Below, one piece after another: positions 1-12,371 of a DNA stretch of 64,000 nucleotides; position 1 is the stretch's first letter; each line of letters opens with the position of its first letter. The position numbers and the translations under genes are program-made. Under the pieces are notes generated by a model. It searched no databases and was not told where the DNA came from. It saw nothing but the letters and a program-made list of their open reading frames with translations. Where the stretch lies: contig NC_044925.1 in assembly GCF_003576645.1 (NCBI RefSeq), positions 6,975,807-7,039,806 of the forward strand. Direction: 5' to 3'. The DNA comes from Ipomoea triloba (Eukaryota; Streptophyta; Magnoliopsida; Solanales; Convolvulaceae).

Positions 1-52
<52 letters not shown>
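1..52. repeat. (AT)n microsatellite at window edge
   Basis: Uninterrupted AT dinucleotides from the first base. From 53 to about 180 there follows a short stretch rich in AACCG and CGAAT words (degenerate inverted motifs), probably the end of a MITE whose other end lies outside the window. Confidence 0.9.
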
Positions 53-56
<4 letters not shown>

Positions 57-264
57 CGGACCATTTCGAACCGAATTAACCGTTAACCGAATTTTCAAGA
101 TTCATTTAACCATTAACCGAACTAAAAACGATTATTTGAAATTTTTCGATTCCGTCAATTAACCGAAATTTTTCTATAGTTTGCATACCCCAACATAACA
201 ATTCACTTTCACTTTCACTTCCAAAATGTAAAATGATTTGTTGTGACATTGAATATATGGAAAT

Positions 265-301
265 AAACACACACACATACATGTGTATATATGTGTATAT
301 A

Positions 302-365
<64 letters not shown>

Positions 366-370
366 CATAT

Positions 371-402
<32 letters not shown>
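265..402. repeat. Mixed (CA)n/(TA)n/(GT)n microsatellite
   Basis: Alternating blocks of CA, TA and TG dinucleotides just downstream of the ArfGAP gene stop codon. It yields only spurious Tyr/Ile/Val-rich translations in several frames. It is alternating purine-pyrimidine throughout. Confidence 0.9.
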
Positions 403-519
403 CTCAACAATCAATATTACAATGAATTTGATAATGAATGTTTTGTTTTAATATTACTCGGGCATCACCCGAATGAAATCTAGAAAAATAAATAAATAAA
501 GAATCTATATTCATATTAA

Positions 520-3384
520 CTAGTGATCAAGAGAAATCCACTCTAACTCTAGATGAATTTCTCCTGATTCTACATTCTGCAACTTGAGGAATACTTCTTG
601 TTTAACCTTCCCATCAACAATGTTGATAGTACTATCCTGAATGAGCGCATTATCATGGGATTTTAGCCACCTCCCTATCTGCATGTCACCCAATATTTTG
701 GGATCTCCAAAGGCCATGGCTGAGGTTAACATAGGCTGAATGTCAACCTCTGCCTCCCCCATTATATCATCAGCACTAAATGTGTCATGATCATATACTT
801 GCTGCAATGGAGACATATCATGTTAGTATCAAACGCTTATCACTACGCCAAAAGCTATAGATCACAGCAAAGACATTTTTATTTCCTTAGATATTGCCAC
901 CACATTTTAGAGAGACAGTGCTAGACTTGGCCTTTTACTGGCCTCCGTCCAACAATTCCTCTCCCCGCACCTGCCAGTCTTAATTTGGATACCACTTGTT
1001 AGGATCAAACGTTTACCATTACGCCAAAAGCTATAGGTCACAGCGAAGCACAAGTTTATTTCCTTATATATATATTGACACCACATTTTCAAGAGACAGA
1101 GTGTTGGACTTAGAACTTCACCGGCCTCTACCCAACAATCCCCTAGCCACCAATTGTTAGACTTAGCCCTTCACCGGCCTCCGCCCAACAGATCAGATAA
1201 GAAAATGCAGATGTTGGAAATCCAAATCAGAAAGGAAACGTTATTGCATGATGGATTTCACCATCTCCCCTTTCGTTTTCATTTACAATCGTGCACGTGG
1301 TTGCATCTACAGGCAAACAGAGACTAGTGTGGATTTGCAGAGTAAATGTCACACAGAAAGTGATGGTGGAACTGTGGAAGTGAAGGAGGATGCAATGCAA
1401 GTATACATGATAGAAGGGAAGAAGGTGAAAAGAAGTGTATTACCAGCTTTAGTGCCCCATGATGTAGAGGAACAGAAAGCATGAGTTCTTCATTCCATAG
1501 TGGATTCAAATTGCTCTTTATCACGTTTGTTCGCACTGTCTGGGAAACCCAAACAGCAATGAGAGTGTTAATAAGCTGAGCAACATGTCAATGCAGTGCT
1601 GATTTGAGCCAAAAAATGTACTCGAAGTAAAAAAGAGAAACACAGAAGAAGTCTGCTTTAATTTTCTTCAATTCGTTGCAAATGTGGTGCATTCCCATAT
1701 TAGTGACTAATTAAACCAACCTGCTTCCCAAGTGTGAGGACAACATATGGATCACTTTTGAGCATGTCTCGGATTGCTAGGTTTGTTCCTTTGATTACCT
1801 TAACCTTCAACATTCCGATGAATTCCACCATGCCTCCCTGTGATGAAGCTCAGTGTTAATGGCATTTTGGAAGAATATAATAAAACTGTCCTCCAGTTAA
1901 CATGGCTAAACTGCAAACCTAGCTAGCTTATAGTCGTGCCGATAACAATAATTCCAAGCCAGACAAATGCATAGTTTACAGACATTCCATGTGCAAAAAG
2001 AGTAGTTAAAACTTACAGAATTGTCCACTGAACTTGAACTCCTAAAGCTACTTTCCATACTCTTCCTGGACGAAGAAAAACTCGATTGAAGAGAGTGATT
2101 CTTTGGAGCTGACAAGATGCGCAAACTAGGTTTGAGGAAGTCTTGAAGCTCATATTTAGACCTACAGAGAGTCCATTTACATCAACAGTCAAGGATCTGA
2201 GTATTAGGGTACTGTACTTTATCAGCTTCAGAATTCCTACTCTATCTCGGAATATTATTGTAACTCTACTTTTACCCGTCCTGCTCTAACTAGGACTATC
2301 TCAAGAGTCTAGTATCGGGAAGCTAGGGCACAACATTTCTAAATACAATCTTGACCTGATAAATTTAGCACGCTGGTCATGGCCGGCATCTGGTCCAGGT
2401 TTAGAAACTCCTTGAGGGATATAAGCTTCATAGATTGAATTTGCGGACGCATTTCCTCCAACCTCAATCATTGCATCGATTTCATTATCCGACCATTCAT
2501 CTAAAGTAACAGACAAAACCTGCACATTTCGGGCATTCATTAATTGGAGATGGAAAATGAAGGAGAAAACAACTACAACAGGCTTAGCTATGAGAGAACA
2601 TATTGGTAAGATCCATCCCAAAAGGGAAGGAAGCAGAGCCTTCTTAACAGTTAACAGTATTCAATAATCCTCTATGGTAAACATGCAAAAGAATCCCAAG
2701 TATGGTTTTGTTAAGAGTTCACGTCGAAAAAAATAAGATAGAACATATGGATTTACAGTACAATGCCATGGGTTAGACTAGCTAATTGATTGGATTCAAT
2801 CGTTTAGTGTGGCTTGGCCATGTGTACATGGTATGGGCAAACCCAAAGAACAAAAAAGCAAAAACTGACCTTTGAGATGTGAGTGCCAAGGCTTCTATGC
2901 ACACCAGAACACTTTAAACAGATAAAAACTCCAATATTGGCCGATCTGAAAGTGTAGAAAATTCATTCTAAACATTCAAGCAACAGTATAAAATATAAAA
3001 CAAAACTCATCAAAGATAGAAAAAGAATGTGCTTAGCTTTCCAACACACAGAAAAAAAAACAGGCTCAATGAATCAGTAAAAGCTTTAGCTAAAACGACC
3101 AGAGGGAGGCACATATGACCATAAGTTATGGGTTCAAAGTCTCAGTTAAAGCAAAATTGAGTGTAGAGAATAACATTAAGGATCATATTACCATATGATT
3201 GATTGTATTATGTAAAAATTTTGTAATCAACATTTAATTAAAAAAAGGCTGCAATTTACAAATTTAGTCTAGCCAGCCAGCCATTTAGGTGGTGGAACTT
3301 ACGCCCATTTAGGGTCAGGAGCACCGCAATCAGCACATACACGATTTTCCCTTTGGAGCATGAGGTCTCTCAGTCTTCTATTAC
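520..3384 (-). CDS. AGD12: ArfGAP with C2 domain, AGD12/ZAC-like (first exon not found)
   Basis: GTPase-activating protein for ARF small GTPases with a C-terminal lipid-binding C2 domain; the family acts in vesicle traffic at Golgi and plasma membrane. Coding exons (minus strand, 5' to 3'): 3303-3384, 2870-2945, 2356-2519, 2017-2161, 1721-1837, 1444-1539, 520-801. All have GT/AG borders and their phases join into one frame of 319 residues plus stop. The ArfGAP zinc finger is visible as CADC, 16 residues, CLKC, split by the intron after KWA. The arginine finger lies in GVHRSLG, followed by [10 protein letters not shown] and [14 protein letters not shown] Ser-rich linker (about 130-165) precedes the C2 domain, which shows [17 protein letters not shown] and [10 protein letters not shown] with the acidic calcium-binding residues. 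Arabidopsis AGD12 is about 337 residues, so only about 15-20 N-terminal residues are missing, on an upstream exon within 3390-4760. I see no frameshift. Assignment to AGD11/12/13 rather than one member is by domain order. Confidence 0.88.
2713..2860 (+). mobile_element. TRIM-like short solo LTR, copy 1 (ArfGAP intron)
   Basis: Begins TGTTAAGAGT and shares with 24936-25070 and the reverse complement of 60410-60548 the words GGGTTAGACTAGCTAATTGA and TTTAGTGTGG. The length (about 140 bp), the TG start and dispersed copies fit a solo LTR of a TRIM-type retroelement. It lies in the intron between the 2356-2519 and 2870-2945 exons. Confidence 0.5.
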
Positions 3385-4992
3385 CTGTTTAAAACGCCAT
3401 TCACAAAGAGAAGGAAAAACATCGTTACCAGAAACAAACTAGTAGCAACTGAATGTTATGTGTACATGGTTTCCTCAAACGTGTTATGTGTAGCACATAT
3501 ATATTTTCAGGAGCATATACCTAGTCTAACACATCTTATTGATCAGAAAATCATTCAAGAGTACTATATCCACACGTACTAGGGCCTACATTGCTACTTC
3601 AATTCCGCCTATATAATAACAATGGAACTTACTAAAATAAGGAGAATTTACAGGACAATATAATGCTTTGATTTGCGCATTTTCCAAATATGTGCTAGGC
3701 TGGGTGATATTGCAAATTAAATCATTTCAGGAAAGGAATGGAATTGAAGTCATACTTGAAGATGGTCTGCTAAGACCAGTTGCTCGTTGGCTCATGGCTC
3801 TCTCTCTAGTCTCTATCAATATGCTGCTACCATTCATCAAATTAAAGCTGCATTTTTCGTGAAGAATTAGCCAGTAACACAACAAATTCAAGAATTGGCA
3901 TCGAAGCTAGCCCATGTTTAAAATTTTACAACTACAAGCTAAGCGAACAGAAATGGTCAATCCAAATCCTTTGCTCCCTAAATGTTGTAAGATAAAATGG
4001 ATTTTGGAATTTGATTTGCATCCCTACGCGTGAGAGAGAACCTCAATGCTATGTAATTCAAACTTTTTCAAAAAGAGAATTTGTATATATACTAGTGCAA
4101 ATTCACGTCCTTTATAAGACAAAGGTTACTTACAAGCGTTCCTAACTCCATCTTTTCCTAATCAAATTGATAAATTTGATAATCAATTTCTCATTCGTCC
4201 GTTATCTATTTTATACTTATCAAATATCAAAATAAACCTAGACTATTGAGAACCCAAATCCACTCTTACTTGACCAAAATTAAAAGTGAACTCCACTAAA
4301 AATTATACTGATAACTTTAAATATCATTTTAAGCCAAATTTTCCAACCGTTCAAACTAAACTGAAAAAGAAGTAATAATCTTTCCAAATCTTCTTCAACA
4401 AGTTGCCAGCATTGAACCACACTGATAGAAGCATGTATCAGAAGTGACTCAACTAACAAAAGAATTGAAGGTAAAGTGAAGGAGGATACAAATGATCTGA
4501 AGCAAATATATACCAAAAAAGTCCAAAAATCACCTCAAAGACACCAACTCATTTCACGAAAATGAAAAACACGAGAACACTGACAGAAATGAGAGAAGTC
4601 AATATATATAATAATAGATAAGGAATTACAAAGTAGAAATGAAGGAATGATTGAAAAGAGAGTGTGAAGAGTTATTGTGACCACGGATTTGTGGATGTTG
4701 CCGGTTTTCCTCTCCAGCTGACGGCGAAATGCAGAGACAAGGTAGAGAGAGAGAAGAGAGAGAGGACAGCAAAAAGAAGCGAATATTTACGTTACGTTGA
4801 AGATGACAACGTTTACAACTGTCCGCGTAAGACAGTTATTTATTTGATTTTTCTTTTTTCTGACGCAGACAAGGAGCGATTTTTAATTAATATTTAATAA
4901 ATGCTAGAAACCATTGCGCCGACCAACCCAACGACCCAAAATCCGTTCACGAGTACAAATTCAATTTTTATACGCTACTCGACCTCCATAAA
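3385..4992 (-). other. 5' region of the ArfGAP gene: first intron(s), unlocated first exon and leader
   Basis: No convincing open frame. The stretch 4640-4800, rich in GA on the plus strand (CT on the gene strand), looks like a plant 5' leader, and the first exon should lie between here and 3390. I could not find an ATG plus splice donor in the right phase with confidence. The rest is unique-looking AT-rich intron sequence. Confidence 0.4.
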
Positions 4993-5000
4993 GGCATCCA

Positions 5001-5035
<35 letters not shown>

Positions 5036-5046
<11 letters not shown>

Positions 5047-5335
5047 AATCTGTTCAAATGCTGTCGCATCTTTCTTTGTAGTCGGTGTGGTTTACAACAC
5101 TAGTTGAAAATGTAAAAAACACACCATAACTCCCCAGACTTTAATTGTGCATTTTTGAACACTGTGTGGTGTTTATTTACATACCTAGTAGTGTGTTTTT
5201 TGGTGATGCGTATCTAATTGTGCATATTTGTGTTGCGCATTTTTCTAACACTAATGGTGTATTTTGTCAACACTAGTGATGTATATCGCACCGACCGCAC
5301 GGGAAGGTGCGGGCGCACCTGAACTCTACTCTATA
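5036..5335. mobile_element. MITE inserted in a (TA)n tract, family with GTGCGG-type ends
   Basis: Left flank is the (TA)n tract 4997-5035, right flank is TATATATAA at about 5333. The left end (GTTCAAATGCTGTCGCATC) and the right end (GGTGCGGGCGCACCTGAAC) form an imperfect inverted repeat. The interior repeats short words with GTGTGGTGT and GTGCATTTTT. Resembles 17664-18024 and 34204-34785. Confidence 0.6.
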
Positions 5336-5439
5336 TATAATTCTGCTCATATGTGATCAATGTCTGGCATGCAGTCGTGTGACCTAATTTCTGTCATCCG
5401 ATTATTGTCATCCAACGGTGACCTATAGCTTAATACACC

Positions 5440-5955
5440 GTATCACTCAAAAATGCACTACAAAACCCTAAAAAATACACTACATAGCGCTTATAAATGC
5501 ACCGCACAGTAGCATGTAATACATCCCGCTGACGGGTCTATTGAACTCTTCGACAAGTTTGACACCGCGTTGAATGAACCACGCATCACTCAAAAATGCA
5601 CTATAGAGCACTCAAAAATGCACCACACACTAGCACGAAATGCACCTCGATGATGGGTCTATTGAACTCGTCGACGGGTTTGACACCCTCATTGAGTGGT
5701 GCAAAACTAAGTGTACTACAAATCAATGCACCACGTATCACTCAAAAATGCACTATAGAGCACTCAAAAATGCACCATAGAGCAATTATAAATGCACCAC
5801 ACACTAGCATGTAATGCACTCCGATAACGGGTCTATTGAACCCGCCGACGGTTTGGCACCTCGTTGAGTGGTGCAATACAGATCAATGCACCATGTATTA
5901 CTCAAAAAATGCACCACATAGTACTTAAAAATGCATCACACACTAGCACTTAATG
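5440..5955. repeat. Higher-order minisatellite (AAAATGCACCAC words)
   Basis: About three degenerate tandem units of 140-190 bp. Each has CACTAGCAYGTAATGCA, then GGGTCTATTGAACTC, GACGG, TTTGACACC and GTTGAGTGGTGCA, followed by several copies of CTCAAAAATGCAC. Not coding. Probably the internal part of a transposable element related to the TA-flanked MITEs. Confidence 0.7.
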
Positions 5956-6607
5956 TACCGCTGAAATATACATGGTGCAAGAAATTATGAAATTGCCGCC
6001 GCATAATTTCTCTTCATTGATTTCCAGAGTCAAGGTGTGAGACTGGAAGACTTTGGATGATTTGCAAGGCATCAGTCTCAAGTTGACGGTGAGTGTAGCT
6101 TTGTTCTTTTCCTTTGACTTTATTTTCTTTGAATACCTAAACACTAGAAAATTTGAAAAATAACTTCCGAAAGTCATTTTTTGAGTTTCCAAACGGACTA
6201 AAGTTGTAGTATTAAGATACAGAAAGTCAGAGAATACAAAGCAAAAGGAGTATTAGACAGGACTTTACAAAATATATATGGAATTGAATAAACATGGGTC
6301 GATCAACTATTTAGAATATTCAACAACGTAATAATACAAAAAGGAATCAAATGTTGTACAAGTAGATTAGTTGGATTGAACATGACAAACACATGAAGCC
6401 CAGACTGGATTTAGCAATAGTGCCCACTCCCAATTCCACAGGGTTTTGGAAGTTACACAGAAACAATCTGTGGAATAGGATTACATTATTCAGGAATAGG
6501 ATTGACAAACATGGTCCATTAGTCCATATTCCTATCAGAACACATTGCAAACATTGAACTAAAATGACATGGTAGCATCCTCTCTATGGTCTCAAGGATT
6601 CTAATCC

Positions 6608-6790
6608 TTCGTCCGTAAGGACAGCTCAGGTGGTAAGAGTGCTCTGCCTACAGCCGAGAGGTTGGAGGTTCGATCCTCAAACCCTTGGGTTTGAGCCGGT
6701 CAGCTATGGGTAACCTAGGCTGGTTTACCTCTTTGTGGTTCTTTGCTGGCTAGGGTCATAGGGCGAGGAGAAAACCTCGTTAAAAGATGG
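6608..6790 (+). mobile_element. tRNA-derived SINE
   Basis: Starts with a pol III A-box-like AGCTCAGGTGGTAAGAGTGC and has a B box GGTTCGATCC about 40 bp further on, followed by a tRNA-unrelated body with CTATGGGTAACCTAGGCTGG. A tRNA gene is excluded because the acceptor stem and anticodon arm do not pair. It lies downstream of the FNR stop codon. Confidence 0.65.
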
Positions 6791-6950
6791 ATTCTAATCC
6801 TTCCCACTAAAATCTACATCTCATTCTGCAATACCTACCTACTAAAGCAGCTTCCATTTTCACCAGCAAATAACACCAAACATGCGAGTTCTCTCTTGAA
6901 TCAATACTCATACAAACAATTATCTGAACAACAATGCTGTTATTTTGCTA

Positions 6951-9286
6951 TCAGTAGACCTCAACGTGCCACTGTTTGTTCTTTTTGAGTTGTGAAAGCT
7001 TCGTCTCCCAGCTCTCCCCTCTTTCCTCCGCCACCCGCTTCAACGTATCCTGAATTCCAGGCATCATTCCCTTCAGCCCACAGAAATAGATGTGCGCTCC
7101 TTCATCCAGCAGTTTGAAGATCTCATCACTGTATTCCTCAATTTTGTCCTGAACATACATCTTGCCTCCTCTCTTGTTCTTCTGCTCCCGGCTAAGAGCA
7201 CGATCGTACCTGAAATTATCTGGATAATCCTGGAGATATTTGGTGGACTCCTCATCGTACAGAAGACTGTCCTGGTTGGCCACCCCAAGGAAGAGCCAAG
7301 CAAGGCCATTGAACTTGAATGTTGGGACAGCTTCCATAAACATACGGCGAAGGTACCCTCTGAAGGGAGCCACACCAGTGCCAGTTGCAATCATAATGTG
7401 TGTAGCATTTGGGTTATCTTCAGGCAGAAGCATTACCTTACCAGAAGGACCTGTCAAAATTTTGAAAACATACTAAGGATGGTGCAGCGTTTAAATTTTC
7501 ACAACTATAGTCAATCATTTTACTTCATTTTAAACCAATCAGTCCAGAGCACAGGTGGAATAGCATAAAACAAGCCTGGCAGCAACAAGATATTTAGAAT
7601 CTATTTTACAATACAAAAAGATCAAAGGATTAGCCAACAGATAAGATTCAGAAAGCATGAACAAATGGCAGACTATAGCTAGAAATTTTTTACAAAAACA
7701 TTATTGCCTTATTATGGAAATTTCTGTGCCCCACCATATAAAATTGTCTATTTTACTGACAATCATTTCCTTCTATATAAAATTTAGACCCCCGTACTGT
7801 ATAGCAAATTGTCTAATGTCACATGAAAAGTAAACTACATTGTATCTTTATCTAATGGTTAGATAGAGATATAAACCAGCTTTGGTGCTTTTGTAATGTC
7901 TGGTCATCTGGTGGCACAAGCTTACTGTCTTCTTCTCACTTTGTGAATAATATGTTGTACACTCAACAACAATATCATGCTTAAAGTAATTATGAGAAAA
8001 ACACGCATTATTTTGAATACAAAATATCAAATATATCCCAGTTGATGCGACATTTTCAGTAAAGTGGATAACTGCAGCTAATATAAGAAAAAATATACAA
8101 AAAGGACAGACATGATATTTTGAAAGAAATATTAATTACAGAGAGACTATCATTCATTCAGACAGGCAGCTTAAGTTAAATTTAGCAATGCTATTTTTTC
8201 ATTTGGTTACCTTAAGCATCTATGCAATAGGTTGGTTCTGAACTTCTGATGAAAACATTACTAAACAACTATATCAAACAAGTGATTTCTTACCGGTGAT
8301 CTGCACTTTGTCTCCAGGCTTTGAATCGCATAGGAAATTGCTACAAACTCCCTTTTTTGATGGATCTTCTTTTCCTGTCTCAGGATCATAGTACACAGCA
8401 CGTCTGACACACAAACTAGCTGTTTTCCCAAAGGAATCTCCATATCTGGTAGATGCAATTGAATATAGACGAACATTGTGGGGAGCACCTGGTTTCTTTG
8501 GATTTTCTCCCTGGAATACAATCGCAAATGAGGTTTACAAAACTATCTGAAGCTATAACCCATAGCACAATATATATTGTTCAAAGGAACCAAGAGAAAA
8601 CAAGTTGTCAGCTTGCTTAATCAATACTAGAGTCTATAAATGTAATCAATCCAAGCGGAACTTGGCCTTGATGTTTGAGCTAAGATCATGGTTAAATATA
8701 GAAACTAGGCAAAGATCATTTATTATTATTATACTAACTGTAAAAATCATGTAATATCTCTTTTTACGGTTAGCTTTACCTAGTTAATGGTTACTACTAT
8801 ACTATAGGTCTATACCATGCAGGACAAAAAGCTTAGCTTTTGTGCACATACATGATACATTATATGATTCATGTAATCATCCATATCCACAAGGTAAATT
8901 TTAGCATAATAAGTAAAACACTAGAAACTTATTCAGATTAATTGTAATGGAAGCAACACATAAATTAGAAACATGACTTACAGGAGGAATAACACCATAG
9001 CTTTGTCCTTCCCAGTAAGGAAGATTGCCGCCATGGTCAATCACAATATGACAGGTCTCCCCAGGAGCTTTAGGGCCTACAAGCCTTGAGAGGGACAGCA
9101 AAAGTGGGGTTAGTTAAAAACCTTAAAGAAGGATTTTCGCAGGGACGAATCAGCATTGAGAGGGACAGCAAAAGTGACCTGCACGAACATAGCCAAAAAT
9201 AAAAATCGAATCTTCATACAAAAAAAAAAAAGAAAAAAAACTAAATTCACTTCAAAACAGACCTGAGAGACGGTAGAATGAGCCAT
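6951..9286 (-). CDS. RFNR: Root-type ferredoxin-NADP+ reductase, internally deleted (broken copy or assembly error)
   Basis: Plastid flavoenzyme that in roots passes electrons from NADPH to ferredoxin. Exons on the minus strand: 9263-9286 (MAHSTVSQ), 9122-9178 ([19 protein letters not shown], transit peptide), a remnant 8982-9086 ([20 protein letters not shown]...), 8294-8510 and 6951-7450. The remnant and later exons join in frame. The FAD-binding RLYSIAST and CSNFLCD motifs are present, as are the NADP-binding [13 protein letters not shown] and [11 protein letters not shown]. The C-terminus [11 protein letters not shown] is typical of root, not leaf, FNR. The roughly 65 codons that should link SFFK to the RLVGPK segment are absent: only 35 bp separate the exon 2 donor (9121) from the RLVGPK sequence, and the junction carries a 21-bp copy of exon 2. 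Splicing across it would shift the frame into a stop, so as assembled the gene cannot make a normal enzyme. Family identity is near certain; whether it is a true pseudogene is open. Confidence 0.85.
9086..9176. repeat. 21-bp direct repeat marking the FNR deletion junction
   Basis: The sequence from 9086 to 9106 is repeated exactly at 9156-9176, a 70-bp spacing. The second copy belongs to FNR exon 2 (codons for TFAVPLN). The first is fused directly to the RLVGPK-coding segment. Confidence 0.9.
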
Positions 9287-9656
9287 GATCGCAACAGATA
9301 CACAGCTTTACTGTCTCTAGGCTTGTGTGAGGAAGATTTGCAGTGGAAATGCTGAAAGACAATAGAAATATATATATATATATATATATATTTTCCCTCT
9401 TGGGATTTGAGAAGTAGAAGCGGGGAAAGGGGGGAAGAGAACAAGTTGGAATTTGTTTGAGGAAGTGAGGTTTAATCCCTTGGAGAGTTGCAAAGGACGG
9501 CTAATTGCTTCTTAACACCTTTTCTCCCCTCCCAAACGTCTTGCTTCTCGCAGCAGATCCGCTTATGGCACAATTTTAATGCTAAAGAGGAAAATTAATC
9601 ATTTGATTACTGTTTATGTATGGAGTAATCCTACATCAATGGATAAATATTGTTGT

Positions 9657-10603
9657 ACTAGTTTTTCTTGTGCGCGATGTGCAAAAATTAGGTGCCCAAT
9701 ATTAGTATTTTATATTAAAATTTTAATTTTAATATAATAATAATAATAATAATGTAAAATATTTTTATAAATTAGATATTTACTAGTATATTTTAAAAAA
9801 TAACTAACATATAACTCTAATATTTAATGTGTATATTTTATTATTATTATTGAATAAGATAAGAAAATATATGGTGGATGCATTGCATAGTAACAATAAG
9901 ATAAGTTCAGTGGCCTATTTGACACTTTTTCCAAAGATATATAATTTTATTAGTTATATTGTCTTTATTTTCTACAATGCAAAGATAAAAGATTCCTTAC
10001 CTTAAAATTCATTAATTAATTGTATTCACTACATTATTCATTGTCTTCTTTTTACAGTATGTTGTAATTAAATACTTTGTATTAAAGTTATAATACAAAA
10101 TAACGCTATATATTTATTTACCAAGTATTCAATTAATAACATAGAAAAATTAACTACTTGGGGAAGATTTGTTGACAAAGAATACATTCAAATAACCCAA
10201 TAAATTGAAGTGTGAAATATCCCGTAATATTTTTTAGACTACATCATATTTCTTTATTATATGATTTAAAATGTACAAATTTTTATTACCAAAAGTAATA
10301 ATTATTTATACTATCATTTTTAGACTAATTAGTATTTAGATTAACGTTTTTACAAAATTACAAACATGTATTTTAGTGATAATTATAATCAACCTCTCAT
10401 ATATTATCTTGTGTTCATATAGTTTGAATTAACGATTTAAATAAACAAATTCAACATTAAATTACATATTCATAAACATCTTCTTATATAATCTTGTATT
10501 GATATACTTTTTTTTGATAATATGTATTGATATACTTTTAAGTACTTATTTAAAAATAAACATTGAGCACTATCTTATTCGCGCAATGCGCGTGGAAAAT
10601 TAG
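9657..10603 (+). mobile_element. Helitron fragment(s), 3' end preserved
   Basis: From about 9940 to 10603 the sequence matches, with indels, the 3' part of the Helitron at 18035-19575. It ends with a CGCGC-AAT-GCGCG hairpin at 10580-10592 followed 11 bp later by TTAG (CTAG in the complete copy). At 9657-9680 there is a possible further 3' end in the opposite orientation (CTAGTTTTTCTTGTGCGCGA read on plus). No transposase is visible. 10604-11098 is AT-rich with TAATAATAAT runs and no gene. Confidence 0.6.
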
Positions 10604-11098
10604 TAATAATAATAAGGTTAGCAGAAAAAAGTAAAATCATGCATTCCTGCCTAAACACGTTTGCTTAAACAATAGAATAGGAAAAATGGAAAAGGAAACA
10701 GAATTTAATGATTAATACTAATTAATAATAATCAATAAAAAGTTAGCAGTAAAAAGGAAAAATAAAAAGGATCCTTAATTCTCAGATTAATACTAATAAT
10801 GTTAACAGTAAAAAAGGAAAAATGAAAAACAAAACAGAATTCACTTAGGAAATGGAATTCACTTAATAATAATAATGTTACCAGTAAAAAAGGAAAATCC
10901 TACCAAAAATCTATACAATTTTTAAAAACAAAATCATCCTTTGTGTTTTCTCGCTCAAACTCTTCCGCCCAAACAATTAATAATTAATAATTAATTAATA
11001 ATAATATTAATAAAATGGAAAAATACAAAAGCATATGTAATTCACTTATATTGTTAGGAGTTAAAAAAGGAAAAATGAAAAAAGATCTCTAACGCATT

Positions 11099-11270
11099 TC
11101 TACTATACTAATAAGAGCCAAAGAGAGTTAGGCCTAAAATGGGTAGAAAAAATGCCATCGCGTTTATTTAAAAAATATCTCCAATTTAAACCCTTGATTG
11201 GGACTCAATCTACGAATATAATTAAACCCTATTTTTTTTTTTTTACCTAAAGAAATTGTTTCACATGATC
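11099..11270 (+). mobile_element. 5' end fragment of the same Helitron family
   Basis: Starts TCTACTATACTAATAAGAG and continues CAAAGAGAGTTAGGCCTAAA, the same first 45 or so bases as the complete Helitron at 18035. No matching 3' hairpin follows before a (TA)n tract at 11274, so it is truncated. Confidence 0.6.
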
Positions 11271-11273
11271 CGT

Positions 11274-11700
11274 TATATATATATATATATATATATATAT
11301 GTTCTAGATCAGGTGAGGACCATGTGTACTAATCCAGATCATCCATTTGAACTGATCTAACGGCTATGAATGCAACTGCACAACAACGTGGGCGAGATGC
11401 ACAATATTCACACTATGAATGCGCAACAAACTGAGACCGAATGCATAATACTATAGCTCATGAATGAAGCTTTCAAACCAGTTCCTGATTTCAGGAGTTT
11501 TAGGAGTGCATATGAGTTCATGAGTGCATGAGTCAAGGTGCGCTTCTCTTCCAATCGAATATTTTCTATTAAAGCAAAGCCAAGAGGAGAAGTATACCAG
11601 TCCGGCGCAATCAGTTATCAACCAAACCATTCCTTTTGTTTTGCAACTGGATAGTCTCCCGAAACTGGTCAACTGGAAAATCCGGAACATAAACTAAGAA
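11274..11700. mobile_element. TA-flanked MITE remnant
   Basis: Follows the (TA)n at 11274-11300 and begins TTCTAGATCAGGTGAGGACC, an end similar to the GGTGAGAACGTGTGGAC ends at 12048. The interior has repeated GCACAACAAACTGAG words (11423, 11705) and no convincing gene. Confidence 0.4.
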
Positions 11701-11864
11701 TGAGTGCACAACAAACTGAGCGCGAAAAATTAAATCTATTGCATATAATTAATCACAACCAAATGAAGCACAAACAAAGAGCTAATATTGCCTCCACTGA
11801 GGCTCAAACCCACCCCCTCCCATTTGGAGATGCAACCGGGTGCCACTACTCACAAAGTCTTTGG

Positions 11865-11867
<3 letters not shown>

Positions 11868-11926
<59 letters not shown>
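11868..11926. repeat. (TA)n microsatellite
   Basis: About 59 bp of TA. Immediately followed by a fragment (11927-12020) with GGTTCAGGTGCAAAACAC and AATATGCACCATTAAGTACG that matches part of the MITE at 17664-18024. Confidence 0.9.
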
Positions 11927-11930
<4 letters not shown>

Positions 11931-12029
11931 TATGGTTCAGGTGCAAAACACAAATATGCACCATTAAGTACGCATCGCCAAAACATGCGCCACTAGGTAT
12001 GCAAGTATAACTTATATATATGAATCCTG

Positions 12030-12290
12030 ATCATATGAAAACAACTTCTCAGGTGAGAACGTGTGGACAAATCCAAACCATTGATCTACAATATCTTATG
12101 GATGAGAACTCAAATAAAAAATGAGTGTGGTCATTTTCATAAATATTATAAATTTTTAAAATGAACGGGTTTTTTTCGTAAATATTACAAAGTAGGTTTA
12201 TTATGAACCGTTAAGTCTACTAGATCAATGGTTTAAAATTGTCCACAAGTTCTTATCTGAGACATTGTTCTCACCTGATTAGTGACCATA
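12030..12290. mobile_element. MITE with 30-40 bp terminal inverted repeats
   Basis: The left end has CTCAGGTGAGAACGTGTGGA, then AAATCCAAACCATTGATCTA. The right end has the inverted counterparts TAGATCAATGGTTTAAAATT, GTCCACAAGTTCTTATCTGA and TGTTCTCACCTGATTAG. The interior is AT-rich and non-coding. Flanked by TATATATATG on the left and ATATAAATAAATAAATA on the right. Confidence 0.7.

Positions 12291-12291
<1 letters not shown>

Positions 12292-12368
<77 letters not shown>
12292..12368. repeat. (AAAT)n then (TA)n microsatellite
   Basis: About 35 bp of AAAT units running into about 45 bp of TA, between two MITEs. Confidence 0.9.

Positions 12369-12371
<3 letters not shown>

Noticed and set aside
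106..483. Tyr/Ile/Val/Cys-rich small proteins
   Set aside because: Translations of CA/TA microsatellite in several frames at once.
6608..6700. tRNA gene
   Set aside because: A and B boxes are present but the cloverleaf stems do not pair; the downstream body and dispersed relatives fit a SINE.
7092..7568. 158-residue plus-strand frame
   Set aside because: Antisense shadow of the last FNR exon.
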